From: Paguma larvata
Taxonomy: Eukaryota; Chordata; Mammalia; Carnivora; Viverridae
NCBI GenBank assembly: GCA_030068075.1
Contig: CM057825.1
Coordinates: 77,887,123-77,951,122, forward strand
Reading direction: 5' to 3'
Length of the DNA: 64,000 bases
Shown: piece after piece, positions 44,947 to 55,639 of the stretch
How positions within the stretch are numbered: the stretch's first letter is position 1
Layout: each line of letters opens with the position of its first letter
Notes under the pieces: model-generated
What the model saw: the letters and a program-made list of their open reading frames with translations, nothing else
The model's database searches: none
What the model was told of the DNA's origin: nothing
Made by a program: the position numbers and the translations under genes

Positions 44947-45444
44947 ATAGTAGTTATGTTTTTAATTTCTTGGGAATCTCCATATGTTTTCCATAGTGGC
45001 TAAACCAGTTTACGTTTCCACCAACAGTGTACAAGAGTTTCCTTTACTCCACATCTTCACCAGAATTTGTTCTCTTTTGCTTTTTGATAATGTAACAGGT
45101 GTGAGAGGACATCTCATTGTAGTTTTGATTTGTATTCCCCTGATTCTTAGTGACTTTGAGCACCTTTTCATGTACTTCTTGGCCATTTGTATATCTTCTT
45201 TGGAAAAATGTCTTTTCAGGTCCTTTGCCAGTTTTATATTGGGTTATTCATGTATTTATTTTGCTGTATGAGTTCCTTGTATATTTTGGATATTAACCCA
45301 TTATCAAATACGTGGTCTACAGTACTGTTCCTCATTCTGTAGGTTACCTTTTCATTTTGTTGATGGTTTCCCTTGCTGTACAGAGCATTTCAGTTTGATG
45401 TAGTCCTGCATGTTTATTTTTGCTTTTGTAGCCTTTATCTTCTT

Positions 45445-45885
45445 CCATGTGTTTGACTATTTTAGATACCTCATATAAGTGCAATCCATGTTGTTGCACA
45501 CTGTAGGATTTCCTTCTTTTTTAAGGCTGAATAAATCCATTGTATGTATATACCACACTTTCTTTAAAAAAATGTTTTAACGTTTATTCGTTTTTGAAAG
45601 ACAGGGAGAGAGGCGTGAGTAGAGCGTGAGTAGGGGAGGGGCAGAGAGAGAGAGAGGGTGACACAAGATCCAAAGCAGGCTCCAGACTTTGAGCTGTCAG
45701 CACAGAGCTGGACACGGGCTCCAACCCAAAAAACACCAGATCGTGACCTGAGCAGAAGTCAGATGCTTAACTGACTGAGCCACCCAGGCGCACCTGTACC
45801 ACATTTTCTTTGTTCCTTTTCCTATTGATGAACTTTTGGTTGTTTCCTCATCTTGGCTATTGTGAATGAGGCTGCAAAGATATGG
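45445..45885 (-). repeat. Second old L1M fragment, split by a SINE
   Basis: 'tttagatacctcatataagtg', 'gtaggatttccttctttttt' and 'ccattgtatgtatataccac' before the SINE, then 'tcctattgatgaacttttgg' and 'cttggctattgtgaatgagg' after it, form another reverse L1 ORF2-end segment, collinear once the SINE is removed. Confidence 0.8.
45566..45794 (-). repeat. Carnivore tRNA-Lys SINE nested in L1
   Basis: Reverse copy ending CTGACTGAGCCACCCAGGCG. Duplications TATACCACACTTTCTTT (45549-45565) and TGTACCACATTTTCTTT (45795-45811) match at 15 of 17 positions and are themselves L1 sequence. Confidence 0.96.
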
Positions 45886-45889
45886 GTCT

Positions 45890-46735
45890 TCTGGAAGACA
45901 GGGATGAACCAGGAATCAACCATATCTTTAGTCTCCTGCTTGTCACACTATTGCTGAAAGCCATGAACACAAAAGCCATCCACTTTTCATGGGGCTGCCC
46001 GTATAATTCAAATAGAGACCCTGAACTTGCTCTCTGTGTAATGTTTTGTTCTAAGCCCTTAATGCAATTGAGAGTAAAACAAATGACTTTTATTTGGTGC
46101 TTCATACTCCAAGCAACAACTTTCACCCCCAGTTAAACAATTTCCTAAAGGAAGTATCTGATTATCCAACCCCAACCTCAACTCAATCCAGTTAATAAAA
46201 TCCAGACTAAACACCAAAAAAAAATGAGGTCTGAGGATCAACCAGCCAGAAGGTATAGAGCAGACTCAAGAGACTGGTTTTGAAGGGAATATTGCAGTTT
46301 GGACTGTTCTGTGACTACTTTGGCTTCCTTTGCATTGAAGCCTTGCTATAGTCCAGGCATAGGAAATACTCCACCTACTGTGCTGCTGAACCCATGAGCA
46401 TTTCATCTCTGTTAGTATGTTCTTAATTTAAGGGAAAATTTTTAGTTCTGTTGGCCAACTGAGTTAACTCAAGAACAGTTCAAGTTTATATTGTTCCAGA
46501 AGCAAATAGGGTTATGGTTAGATGGATGCAAATCTTAGTTCGATTTAAGGGAACATATTCTAACGCTAGAACTTTGTGGAGGTGGAATGGACCCTGCTTC
46601 TCAAAGTCAAAAGATTAAAGTAGTCTTCCATTTGTACGTATGCAAAAGAGATTGAATGAAAGAGTCAATGTGAAGGCATTCATACTGAGGAGGTGCAGCC
46701 ACTTATCCTTCATGTGTGGACAGTATTCGTGTCAT
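45890..46735. other. Unassigned DNA; mirror open frames
   Basis: Opposite-strand frames at 45882-46136 and 45857-46126 overlap fully and show no known domain; both begin in L1 sequence. Nothing else recognised. Confidence 0.4.
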
Positions 46736-46739
46736 CAAT

Positions 46740-46940
46740 GAAAGGACAGGGAGCTGACACCTATTATGTGCTTCAGGTTTGCTAGGTGATTTCATATATT
46801 CTGTATTTCATCCCCACATGAATCCAGTCATGATAATATTACCTCCACTTTACTGAAAAGAGCTTAGGCTCACCTGCCCAAGGACAAAAAGATAGAACTA
46901 GGCAAGCCTTTCCAACTCCTGAAACCATGTTCTTAATAAA
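46740..46940 (-). repeat. MIR SINE (reverse)
   Basis: 'cctattatgtgcttcagg', 'tcatccccacatgaatcc', 'attacctccactttactgaaaag' and 'ctgcccaaggacaaaaagat' reproduce the reverse MIR in order, ending 'tgaaaccatgttcttaa'. Confidence 0.8.
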
Positions 46941-46944
46941 AATG

Positions 46945-47190
46945 AACATTTATGAAGCACTTACTCTATGCTAGCATCATGTCTAAGCACTCCTCAATAC
47001 AATGTCCTTTAATCTCCCAAAGCCTGATAAAGCAACTTCCAACCTCATTCCTATTTATAGATGAGGGTATTTAGGTGTAAAAAATTAGTCAAATTGTCCA
47101 TTGAAAAAACATTTTGTTACTAGCAACACCAGGATCTAACCCCAGGCAATTAAGCTGCACACTATTAATCATTAGTATATACTGCCTCAC
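46945..47190 (-). repeat. Second MIR SINE (reverse), adjacent
   Basis: 'aacatttatgaagcacttac..tctaagcactcctc', 'tatttatagatgagggtatttagg', 'caccaggatctaaccccagg' and 'tatactgcctcac' give a nearly full reverse MIR, head-to-tail with the preceding one. Confidence 0.85.
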
Positions 47191-47425
47191 TTCTTTACCA
47201 GGCTGCTTGCTAGATTCTACTGCAGTAATGATTTTTGGCATATTTTTCTAGCAAGCACTAGACCTTCCTATAGGCAGATTTAGAAACAAACCCAAATTTA
47301 TTCACAGATTAATTTTTAAAACTCCAAAGTAATTATAAAACCAGAATTTTTAAGTTCTAAATCGTTTCTAATTGCCATCTATCATCAGAACCATAGTAAG
47401 AATATCTAAGGGTGAATCGTAGCAG
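47191..47425. other. Unique DNA, no feature seen
   Basis: Nothing recognised. Confidence 0.4.
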
Positions 47426-47441
47426 AAATAAGGCAGTCCTG

Positions 47442-47654
47442 GGCACCTGGGTGGCTGTCAGTGAATCATCCAACTCTCGATGTTGGTTCAGGTCATGATC
47501 TCACAGATCATAAGACTGAGCCCCTTGTCGGGCTCTATGCTGATAGCACGGAACCTGCTTGGGATTTTCTCCTTCCCTCTCTCTCTGCCTCTCCCCTGTT
47601 CACAGTCTCTCTCTCTCCCTCTCTCTCTCTCAATAAATAAACTTTTAAAAAAAT
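47442..47654 (+). repeat. Young-looking carnivore SINE with perfect TSD
   Basis: GGCACCTGGGTGGCTG head with a small deletion where TCAGTCGG is expected (A box damaged), 'ctcaataaataaacttttaa' tail. Perfect 16-bp duplication AAATAAGGCAGTCCTG at 47426-47441 and 47655-47670. Confidence 0.97.
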
Positions 47655-47670
47655 AAATAAGGCAGTCCTG

Positions 47671-48009
47671 AGGTACATGGCATTCTGAATTCCAGTTGTA
47701 CTTCCAACTCTTTCTTTTCCAGCAAGAAAGCACATGAGATTGCTAGGAAGAGTGACATTATTATAGGGATGACCTTGCATTCTAAACAAGTTAGTTAAAA
47801 AACTCTTTACAAATTTTAGTACTTCATTATTGGTAACATCGTGTATGCATGTGCACGCATGTGTGTGTGTATGATGGGACACAGCTTACAGCTAATCAGG
47901 GTATGCCATGGTCTGGCATTCCCCAAGTTCTCTTCCACTCTAACATTCTGTGACTGTGTGTAGCTGTTAACTTTGATGCTCCATCCAGATCCTCTTGGAT
48001 CTCATTTTT
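47671..48009. other. Unique DNA with minor GT run
   Basis: No gene; a short GT/GCAT tract at about 47,843-47,871. Confidence 0.4.
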
Positions 48010-48425
48010 ACAATTTTTGTTTTCCCATGAGAGGAGTGCCTTTGGGCTCCTGGAACCCTCTTTTCCAGGGCAGAGAGCCAGAAGTTCCGGTATTTACATC
48101 CCCCAAGGGTGGCCCTTAACTATTGACTCCCAGGTGTGGGAGTATGACAGTCCCCGCCCCCTTGACCGGGATGGGGACGATCAGAGGCAGAATCCACAGT
48201 CTGTAGTTTTCTGCAGGATTAGGCTTTAACTAGCCCCTGGGAGAACATGCCTGAGATCACCCCCTTGTTCAGCTTCTTCCTCTTCCCTGCCCTGCTTTCT
48301 TCATTCCTTTTCCCATTCCCTGACTGGCTCCCCTGGAAGCACTTTGTAAATAAATCACTTAAACTGGAATCATCTCCTCAGATTTGCTGCTGGGGACCCA
48401 ATCTGAGATAATGTATCTCCTGGTT
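48010..48425 (+). repeat. Probable ERVL/ERV-type LTR remnant
   Basis: GC-richer block ending 'gcactttgtaaataaatcacttaaactggaatcatctcctcag..ctgctggggacccaatctgag'. The AATAAATCACTT polyadenylation region followed by an 'ggacccaatctgaga' end is typical of several mammalian LTRs. Exact family and left end not defined. The 70-codon frame at 48017-48229 is within it. Confidence 0.5.
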
Positions 48426-48773
48426 CCTCTAACAGACTTCATGTCCTAGAAGTAACAACTAGAAAGTCTTTCTTGAAAAGACTTGAAGTTGAATATTTAT
48501 GGACACATGTATGAGAAGATTAAAAAAAAGGAAAAAAAGAAAGGAGGGAGAGAAGGAAGGAAGGAAAGAAAGAAATTATGTGTGGTTCTACATAGTAAGT
48601 TACAGCTATGAAACACTTTTTTTCCCAATCGTTGCTTTCAGTTGTGCACAGGCAACTCCTTTTTCTTCTCCCTTAACATTGTCGACAGTTATCAACATTC
48701 GATCTAGTTGAAAATGCATCTCTTCCCCCATCTCCAGGACAGGTTTCAGCTGGGATGGTGACTGCTTGGGGAG

Positions 48774-48778
<5 letters not shown>
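48426..48778. other. Unique DNA with A/G-rich tract
   Basis: An impure AAGG/AAAG tract at about 48,521-48,576 is the only feature seen. Confidence 0.5.

Positions 48779-48822
<44 letters not shown>
48779..48822 (+). repeat. (GT)n microsatellite
   Basis: About 22 uninterrupted GT units. It generates Cys-Val and His-Thr runs in short frames on both strands. Confidence 0.97.
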
Positions 48823-48825
<3 letters not shown>

Positions 48826-51090
48826 CTTTTGGGACACATCTTCCACCCTTTGCTACAAAGTGCAGTTTTTTTCTCTATGTTGATGCTGTTGGGGAGGAGA
48901 ATAAGAGAAAATAGTGAATACTCCCAGCTTACCTGTCTCATGTTGTGGTCCTCATTCTGTCAGTAGCCACCTCTTCTCTCACTAACCCTGATTAGGTATC
49001 AGGACTGTGGCACCAGCCAGGTTATGCTGGCACTCATGGACACAAGGGTGAATTCCTTGGAAGCCATTACAAGGCCTCCAACTGCGTACCTATTTTTTCA
49101 CTTCATTTCCTTCCCCCATAAGTATACTCCACAAATTCTTACTCTTAGGTCCTAGATGGAGTGTCAACATGCTGGCTCAAGCCCAACTACATTTCATGGG
49201 ATCCCATGGAAATTTCATCCGTACCCCCTGCCCCCACTAATTCTCCTCTCTTTTTCCTATAGGACCAGGCTCTAAGTCTGCCACCACAGCAGATATACAA
49301 ATGGAAAATAAGACGCAGTGTCCCTTTTTGAAGGCATCTTTCAATCTCTGTGGGAAATTCTCTTGGAATTCCATGTCCACACAATCCCTCGCACTTTAGA
49401 GAGGGTATGAAAAAATCTTTGAAGACTAATGGAGCATTTCTCATGAGGCCAAGGCTGAAGAAGCTAATTCCTCCTTCTTCTGTCTCCATGCCTGGATCTT
49501 TAGATAGAAATAAATGGAGACATGATAAATAATAGATAATTGAATTTTTCTCAATTACAGATGATCAATGAGAAGTAGATAAATGATACATAGGTTATTG
49601 TTTGTTTAAAGATAGATAAATAACTCGTTGAGTAGGTTTTTCTCCCTTCAGTTAAGCTCTGAAGAAATCAATGTGGCCCCAGTGTTGGTGAAAATTTTTA
49701 CTAATCTAAGCTCTAGAGCCAACTTCAAGAAAATAGGGAAAGTTCCTCTCAGCGTCCCATTACACATTTTCCCCACTATTCTAAATAAGAAGAGTGAGGA
49801 TTTATCATAACTCTTTTGCCTACCAAAAAGAGGAAATTTTACTTGTTATTTACTAAGTGAGTACTGTGAAATTTGGACTGTGTTGGTGACTGAGTGGTAG
49901 AAAAGAATATAAGTTATAGGAGCTGACCTCAAGGAACCTGCGATCTAGGAATACTTAAATTGCATGTGTAAGCTGTTAAGTGATAATAGGAAGCAGTCTC
50001 TGATTAAGTGTCTTAAAGAAATGGCACTAGTAGTAATGGCTGTGGAATTAAGACAATTACAAAGCCTGTGCAGGCTGAAATAACCAGTGAAGAATAGTTT
50101 AGAGAGGTATAAATTACAAAGAATGGGGGAGCCAAGAGTCAAGTGCTTATGATTTCCTGGCACGTGGGAATATCAGAATCCAGTCACCTATTCAAACATT
50201 ATTTATATTTATTTATTGTTTATTTATAGGTATTTATTTAGGAGTCTCAACTCCAGGACACCTAAACAGTGAAACTTATTCATAAAGGATTTTGTAAATG
50301 ATTACCAGCGATACTACTTTTAAACATGATTTGCTATATAGTTCATGGTGTCGTAATCTGAACTGCCTGTACCTTTTGGTGATATTGCAAGAGACCAATC
50401 CCAAGGCTGCAGACAGGATCCTGAGGATCAAAAAGTATGATCACAGAGCTGTTGAGCCTTTATATAATTTTGGGGGTAATAACCTCTACACAATGTTTAA
50501 TATTGGCAAACCTGTTAATCCACGTAATGAGAAAAAAAGCAATAGTACAGTGAGTTCATCCACAAGATGTTAGGGCTATATGGAGTCTGTTTTAATCACA
50601 TACTGGATGAAGTCAGGTCCTAGGTATGCTCAACATAAGATCTTTATTCTTAACTGGTGACCAGCTTCAATAGCTGTTTATATAAAAATTTTCAGAGGTA
50701 ACTATAACTGCCTTCTATTGCACTTTTAGCTAGTAAGAAGCCAGGATCGACTAGGACTTGCCATCTACCAATTGTGGGAACATGAAGACTAATTTCCGAA
50801 GTGCTGGATGAAAAATAATTGTCGAATAGTTCTCCATATACTTTTATCACTATACTTTTCAACAAAGCAATTGGCATATGGGCAATATTTGATGGATTTA
50901 TCACCCTCACGGAGGTTCTAGGATTCTTATTCCAGGGCCATTTCATCTCAAACATGATCTAGGAGTCATTTTTATAGATACCTATAGAATCACCCTTTAT
51001 CATCTTAAACTAGCCTTGGCTAGTTTAGAAATACCAGTACTGTTGTCTTTGAAAGTAAGAGGTAAGTTCCAAATTATTGAACCCATTTGT
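48823..51090. other. Unique DNA, no gene seen
   Basis: About 2.3 kb without recognised repeats except a TTTA-rich run at 50,200-50,245. Short frames (49187-49489, 50298-50573, 50692-50955) have no domain or splice context. Confidence 0.4.
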
Positions 51091-51190
51091 GTGTGTGTGT
51101 GATCTATATCTGTATCTAATTCTACATCTGCATTGGTATCTATATCTCGACCTCTACCTGTATCTGTATCTATCATTATATAGATATAAT
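51091..51190 (+). repeat. Degenerate (GT)n / (TATCTG)n repeat
   Basis: GTGTGTGTGTGTG followed by imperfect hexamers of the form ATCTGTATCTA over roughly 80 bases. Confidence 0.8.
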
Positions 51191-51269
51191 TTTAATACTG
51201 CTCTGGTAGTTTTTTTAAAGATTTTTTAAAAGGTGCTATAGTGAATAACCACTTAAGATAACTTGGGGG

Positions 51270-51485
51270 ATGGGTGCCTGGGTGGCTCAGTCAGTTAAAC
51301 AACTGACTCTTGATCTTGGCTCAAGTCATGATCTTGCGGTTCGTGAAATCATCCCCTTGGTGAGGCTGTGTGCTGACAGCATGGAACCTGCTTGGGATTC
51401 TCTCTCTCCCTCTCTCTGTACCCTCCCCTGCTTGTGCTCTCTCGCATGCTCTCTTTCTCAGAATAAATAAATAAATTTAAAAAGA
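51270..51485 (+). repeat. Carnivore tRNA-Lys SINE with TSD
   Basis: ATGGGTGCCTGGGTGGCTCAG head, 'cagaataaataaataaattt' tail. Duplications AAGATAACTTGGG (51255-51267) and AAGTTAACTTGAG (51486-51498), 11 of 13 matching. Confidence 0.95.
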
Positions 51486-51498
51486 AAGTTAACTTGAG

Positions 51499-51892
51499 CG
51501 AAATTTTTCTTTTGGCCAAATATACATTTTTATGAGACCTCTCTGGAGGGAAGTAGAGCATTACAACCAGAACCAGGCTCTGGGAAATATGACCACATCT
51601 GTATTTCATAATCATTTCGAACCTAGATTCCAGTTGGAGGGGACTTTGTCTGTTCTGCCAGGGATATTACCATACTAACTTCATGTTAACAGAAAATAAA
51701 AAAATTAAAAAAAGAAAAAAGAAAAAACACCTGGCAAAGCTAAGTAGACTAGCTTTCTTTATTTGCTTGGCTTTTAAGATATTCTTCTGAAACCTCGAAC
51801 TGACCATCGTCTTACTCATTTGTAATCGAACACAAATGGTTGAACCATGTTCTGCTAGCATGACTTCAAAAAAGCAAAACACAAAAAGCTAA
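51499..51892. other. Unique DNA, A-rich patch
   Basis: An A-rich patch at 51,690-51,728; otherwise nothing recognised. Confidence 0.4.
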
Positions 51893-52335
51893 TGAAGGGG
51901 ATTGGAACAGGCCACCCCAACATACGCGGCTTTGGCAGTGACTGTTTTGAGCTTAAGATACTTGAGAAACCACAGATGAAGAAAGGCTCTCTGACTTTCC
52001 TCTTTCTACGTAAAAGCAGGTCGATCACCTGCTTCCTCCCCCGAGGAAGTTGCCCTCCTTGTATCAGAAAGAGAACATCTTATCACCCGAGACTGGGAGT
52101 CAGCACTGCAAGGGACCTGCACAAACAAACCTACTAAAATGACCCTTGAACTTCTATTAGTTTCCCTCTTGCGTTTTTCTGTTCACTGTCCCACCATTTA
52201 CTGCCCTGAGCCCAAACCCCTTTGTCTTGTCACATCCCACAATTTATTGTTCTTTGTGTAAAAAAGTACATAAGCTTTTAAGCCTAACGGCTTCTTCAGG
52301 TCTTTATTTCTCTTTTGAGGACTCTCATGTATACA
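51893..52335 (+). repeat. Probable ERV1-type solo LTR
   Basis: Starts TGAAGGGGATTGGAACAGGC and can be closed at ..CATGTATACA. It has LTR architecture: a GC-mixed U3, a TATA-like AAAAGTACATAAGC (about 52,262), a short R with TAAGCCTAACGGCTTCTTCAGG, then T-rich U5. No primer-binding site or internal retroviral sequence follows. Family and exact ends unverified; no clean 4-6 bp duplication. The 81-codon frame at 51892-52137 is U3 sequence. Confidence 0.5.
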
Positions 52336-52368
52336 GGATATTAAATATTAAATAAAATATTAAATAAG

Positions 52369-52570
52369 GAGTGCCTAGGTGGCTCAGCTGGTTGTGCGTC
52401 TGACTTTGGCTCAGGTCATGATCTCACAGTTTCTGAGTTCGGGCTCTGTGCTGACAGCTCAGAGCCTGAAGCCTGCTCCAGTTTCTGTGTCTCCTTTTCT
52501 CCCTGCCCCTCCCCACTCGTGCTCTATGTCTCTCAAAACAGGATTTTGTTTTCTCAAAAAAAATTTTTAA
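52369..52570 (+). repeat. Carnivore SINE with atypical 3' end
   Basis: GAGTGCCTAGGTGGCTCAGC head and CT-rich middle are typical, but after 'tgtctctcaaaacagg' the usual AAATAAATAAACATT is replaced by 'attttgttttctcaaaaaaa'. Either mutated or the tail was rearranged. Confidence 0.9.
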
Positions 52571-52930
52571 TGTGTGCGCTTTTTTTTTCTGCTAATGTGT
52601 CATATGTCAGTTGAAATCTTAGGTCTTGCCACAGAACTCAAGAGGATAGAAGGCAGTTGTTAGTCCCTTCCACCAGGAACACTTCTAGAACATTCACTTG
52701 GGAAAGTAGAGCTTAAAGCAGCAGATGAAATAGGCACCTGATTTTTACTGGCTCTTCAAATCCTAACACTTAAGAAAAAACAACTCAGCATGAGATACTT
52801 TCCAAAATATTGACACAATACATGTGAAAAGGGGTTTCACAGAAATTAATCTCACATTTCTGAACAAAGGATTTGGTTTCTTAATTTAGAGCAGGTTTTC
52901 AATAGATTTCAGTCAAGGAAGCTTGAGAGC
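52571..52930. other. Unique DNA, no feature seen
   Basis: Nothing recognised. Confidence 0.4.
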
Positions 52931-52934
52931 ATGA

Positions 52935-53165
52935 AACATGTATAGGTTTTGTAATTAGATAGACCTAGGATTGAATCTCGTTTCTGCCATGTGGTTGCTG
53001 TTTGCCCTTGGGCAAGTTATTTGACTGCCCTGATCTTATTTCCTCATTTATGAAAATTAGGGTAATGGTCTTACCAAGTGGGACTGTTCTACATATTAAA
53101 GGAAGTAGTATAGATAAAAACTTTAGGGCACAGCAGATACTCAATAAGAATCATCTCTTCTTTTC
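52935..53165 (+). repeat. MIR SINE
   Basis: 'gattgaatctcgtttctgcc', 'cccttgggcaagttatttga', 'atttcctcatttatgaaaat' and 'ggcacagcagatactcaata' appear in MIR order on the forward strand; nearly full length. Confidence 0.85.
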
Positions 53166-54720
53166 CCCCTCAAATTAGTTGGCATACATAGTAACTAAAT
53201 CTGGAAGCAGTGCTCAGAATACATGCTAGATTTTATCACTGAATTCAAAAACCACATGGGATCATATATATTTCAAAACAATTTATGCATGTAACCTCAC
53301 CATCCCTATGCAAATGAACTTTTCTTCAATCTAATGTGAATAACGTTACCCTGGCAGGTCATCTGGCCTTTGTTATAGAGAATCTTTTCTTTGTTTATTG
53401 AATGTTAATGATTGAAGCAGGCCAGATAAGAAGCAAAGTTAGGAGCTCACTTTGTTGAGCTTCCTTTGGCCCTTATGTTTTATGTCTATTGGGATTAAGT
53501 TGTCTCAGGAATATTGCCTGTGTTCCTACACAGAAACACAACCTTTTACAAATGTCACCAGGCTTTGCCTCTTTCACTTAGAAATAGAAAGTAAGGGAAC
53601 TAACAAAAATATTAAAGCAAACCTATGTCCCCTCCCCCACCACGGGAACCCTCTGGTGTTCCCTGTGAACGTGAAATATACCACTCCAGAGGAAGTCTGT
53701 GGGAAAGCAGCGATCTGAAAATGCAACATTATGGAGTTTCTTCAGGAGCACTTCGAAGCCATGACACCTTCCTTGACACATTTCTGTGAATCCTGATGTG
53801 AGAATACAAAAAAATAGATGACCAGAGGCTCTTCTATCTTCTACCCAGAGAGAGGTTTGCTAGTAACATACCAAGGCACCTGGTGGGAGGAGAGAAGTAT
53901 GTGATAATCCCTCTGTTCCAAATATAACACCGAAAAGGGTCATTTATTTTTAAATACTGATTTTAAAATAATTATAATTATGTATGTAGCATAACTTCAT
54001 AATGAAAATTTACAAGAAAGGAAACGGTGATTGTTAATCCCACTACATTAAAACAACTATGATAATATTAATGAACTAATGCTTTAGACAGTTCACATAG
54101 CTGTAATCATATTATAAATATCCTACTTCTTTTCTTTTAACACTTCTAACACTTTCCATCTTGAATCTAGATTTCATAATTATTGATATTAATACCAGTG
54201 TGATACTCCATGTGATGTATGTAACATACTTGACTTAACTACTTTCTACTTTTAGACATTTATTTCCAAAGAAGTTGTTTGAGGGGTGATTGGTAGATAG
54301 TTCTAGATAAAAGAGTATTTAAAAAATGAAAGTATTTTAAAGCAAAAAATTAAAAGCAACAGCAAAAAATCGAGGCTCATTTAATGACAGAAGTGGAAAG
54401 GTCATCTAGGGCAGCCACTTACCTAGAACAACCTCTATGGCCCTCTGGTCCAGGGTCACCCCACCTCTGATTAAACACTTCCATTGGGTGACAAACATTA
54501 AGTCCAAGATACAGTCCTGAAGCAGAGGGTCTCACGGCTTCCTGGAGCTGACTGTTTTCCAAATGGCATCCAAAGATACTCTTCCACATGTCTTCTTCTA
54601 AGGAACTGTTGAATTCTGCCTGCTGTTTCAGGAAAATCAAGTATTTGGGTTGTCAAGAATTTCTTTTTTTAATCCCAAGGACAGTTGTTTTCTCTTTATC
54701 AGCAGTTTCCATAGTATATA
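53166..54720. other. Unassigned DNA
   Basis: Mostly unrecognised. An 88-codon plus frame (53452-53718) and a 73-codon minus frame (54419-54640) have no domain match. The GC-richer 54,400-54,640 may be a very old repeat. Confidence 0.35.
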
Positions 54721-54724
54721 GATA

Positions 54725-54955
54725 GAGCAGAAGTCTCCAACTGGCAGCCCAGGGGCTAATTATGGTTACAGAAATGTTTGCCTTAGCCCAAGCAGGGTTA
54801 AAATGATATGTTAAATCAGTTGCCAACTTTTGAAATCAAGAGATTTAACATACACATCTGCATATTTTGTATCTTTGAACAATTGGAGGATCTAGTAACA
54901 CAGAACCTGTATTTTTACTTTCCAAAACCAGCCTGGACCAGACTAGGGTCTGCCT
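54725..54955 (+). mobile_element. Possible hAT-type DNA transposon relic
   Basis: 'gcagaagtctccaactggcagcccaggggctaattatgg' is like the start of mammalian hAT MITEs (caccaactggcggcccgggggccaaat). Later text 'aaaaccagcctggaccag' could be the far portion. Ends not defined. Confidence 0.35.
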
Positions 54956-55635
54956 AAAAGAAGAGACATAAATTTTCCATTTTTTTGCTCTACCTCTGGC
55001 CTGCATCATTTATTTAAGTTATTTGCCTGGCCTCTGTGACATCTGAATTTGCAATTCTCTTGTGTTGGGTATCTTTGTCTTTGTGCCTTTGTATCTGCAC
55101 AAAGACAGAAATACAAATGAGGAACAAGCTACGGGGGCACAGATTGATTTTCATTTAGGTTGGAAAGCTATTAAACATTCATAACCAGCCTCTTAGTAAA
55201 TGCAGTAGTCATGTGTGATCTTTACAAGAACACAGCATAAAAGAAATATGCTGAGGGTGATAGAAGATGATACAGAGACACAACTAAGACACTGGCTCAG
55301 CCCTAAGCTAGGGCAAGTTTGTCTTTCTACAGAGAGGGGGGATTGGTGGTCAAGCTGGGTATGTATTTATATGTCTGCACGTCCAAATTAGCGTAAATGA
55401 TTTGCTGAAGAATCTCATTCTATCAAGAGTTTAGCTCTTCCCAACTGTTATTTATTTATTTGTTTGTTTGTTTATGATTTTTAGCATTTAGATTAATCTT
55501 CACTCAGACATTCTTCATCTGTAAGAAAAGACAAAGCAAAAAATCAACTAGTAGCAACTCTCATATGCACCCTAATAGAAAATATGGAGACTGATGTGAC
55601 ATTTCTACTGGACTTTATAAGACTAGTCCTAACAC
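54956..55635. other. Unique DNA, no feature seen
   Basis: A short TTTATTTATTTGTTTGTTTG run at 55,450; otherwise nothing. Confidence 0.4.
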
Positions 55636-55639
55636 CAGT

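Larger units (their letters stand above)
43820..45430 (-). mobile_element. Old L1: 3' UTR and ORF2 C-terminal part, interrupted
   Basis: Minus-strand L1 relic. 3' UTR from 43,820 ('agctttattgagttataagtgac'); ORF2 end region from about 44,190 ('ctggcttatttcacatagc', 'ggcacttaggttgtttccat', 'ggatatatacccaaaaatgg') resuming after a younger L1 insertion with 'catagtggctaaaccagttt', 'gtaacaggtgtgagagg' and 'tacagagcatttcagtttga'. Many stops and an expanded TACATA/TATATG simple repeat at about 44,430-44,510. Inactive. Confidence 0.85.
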
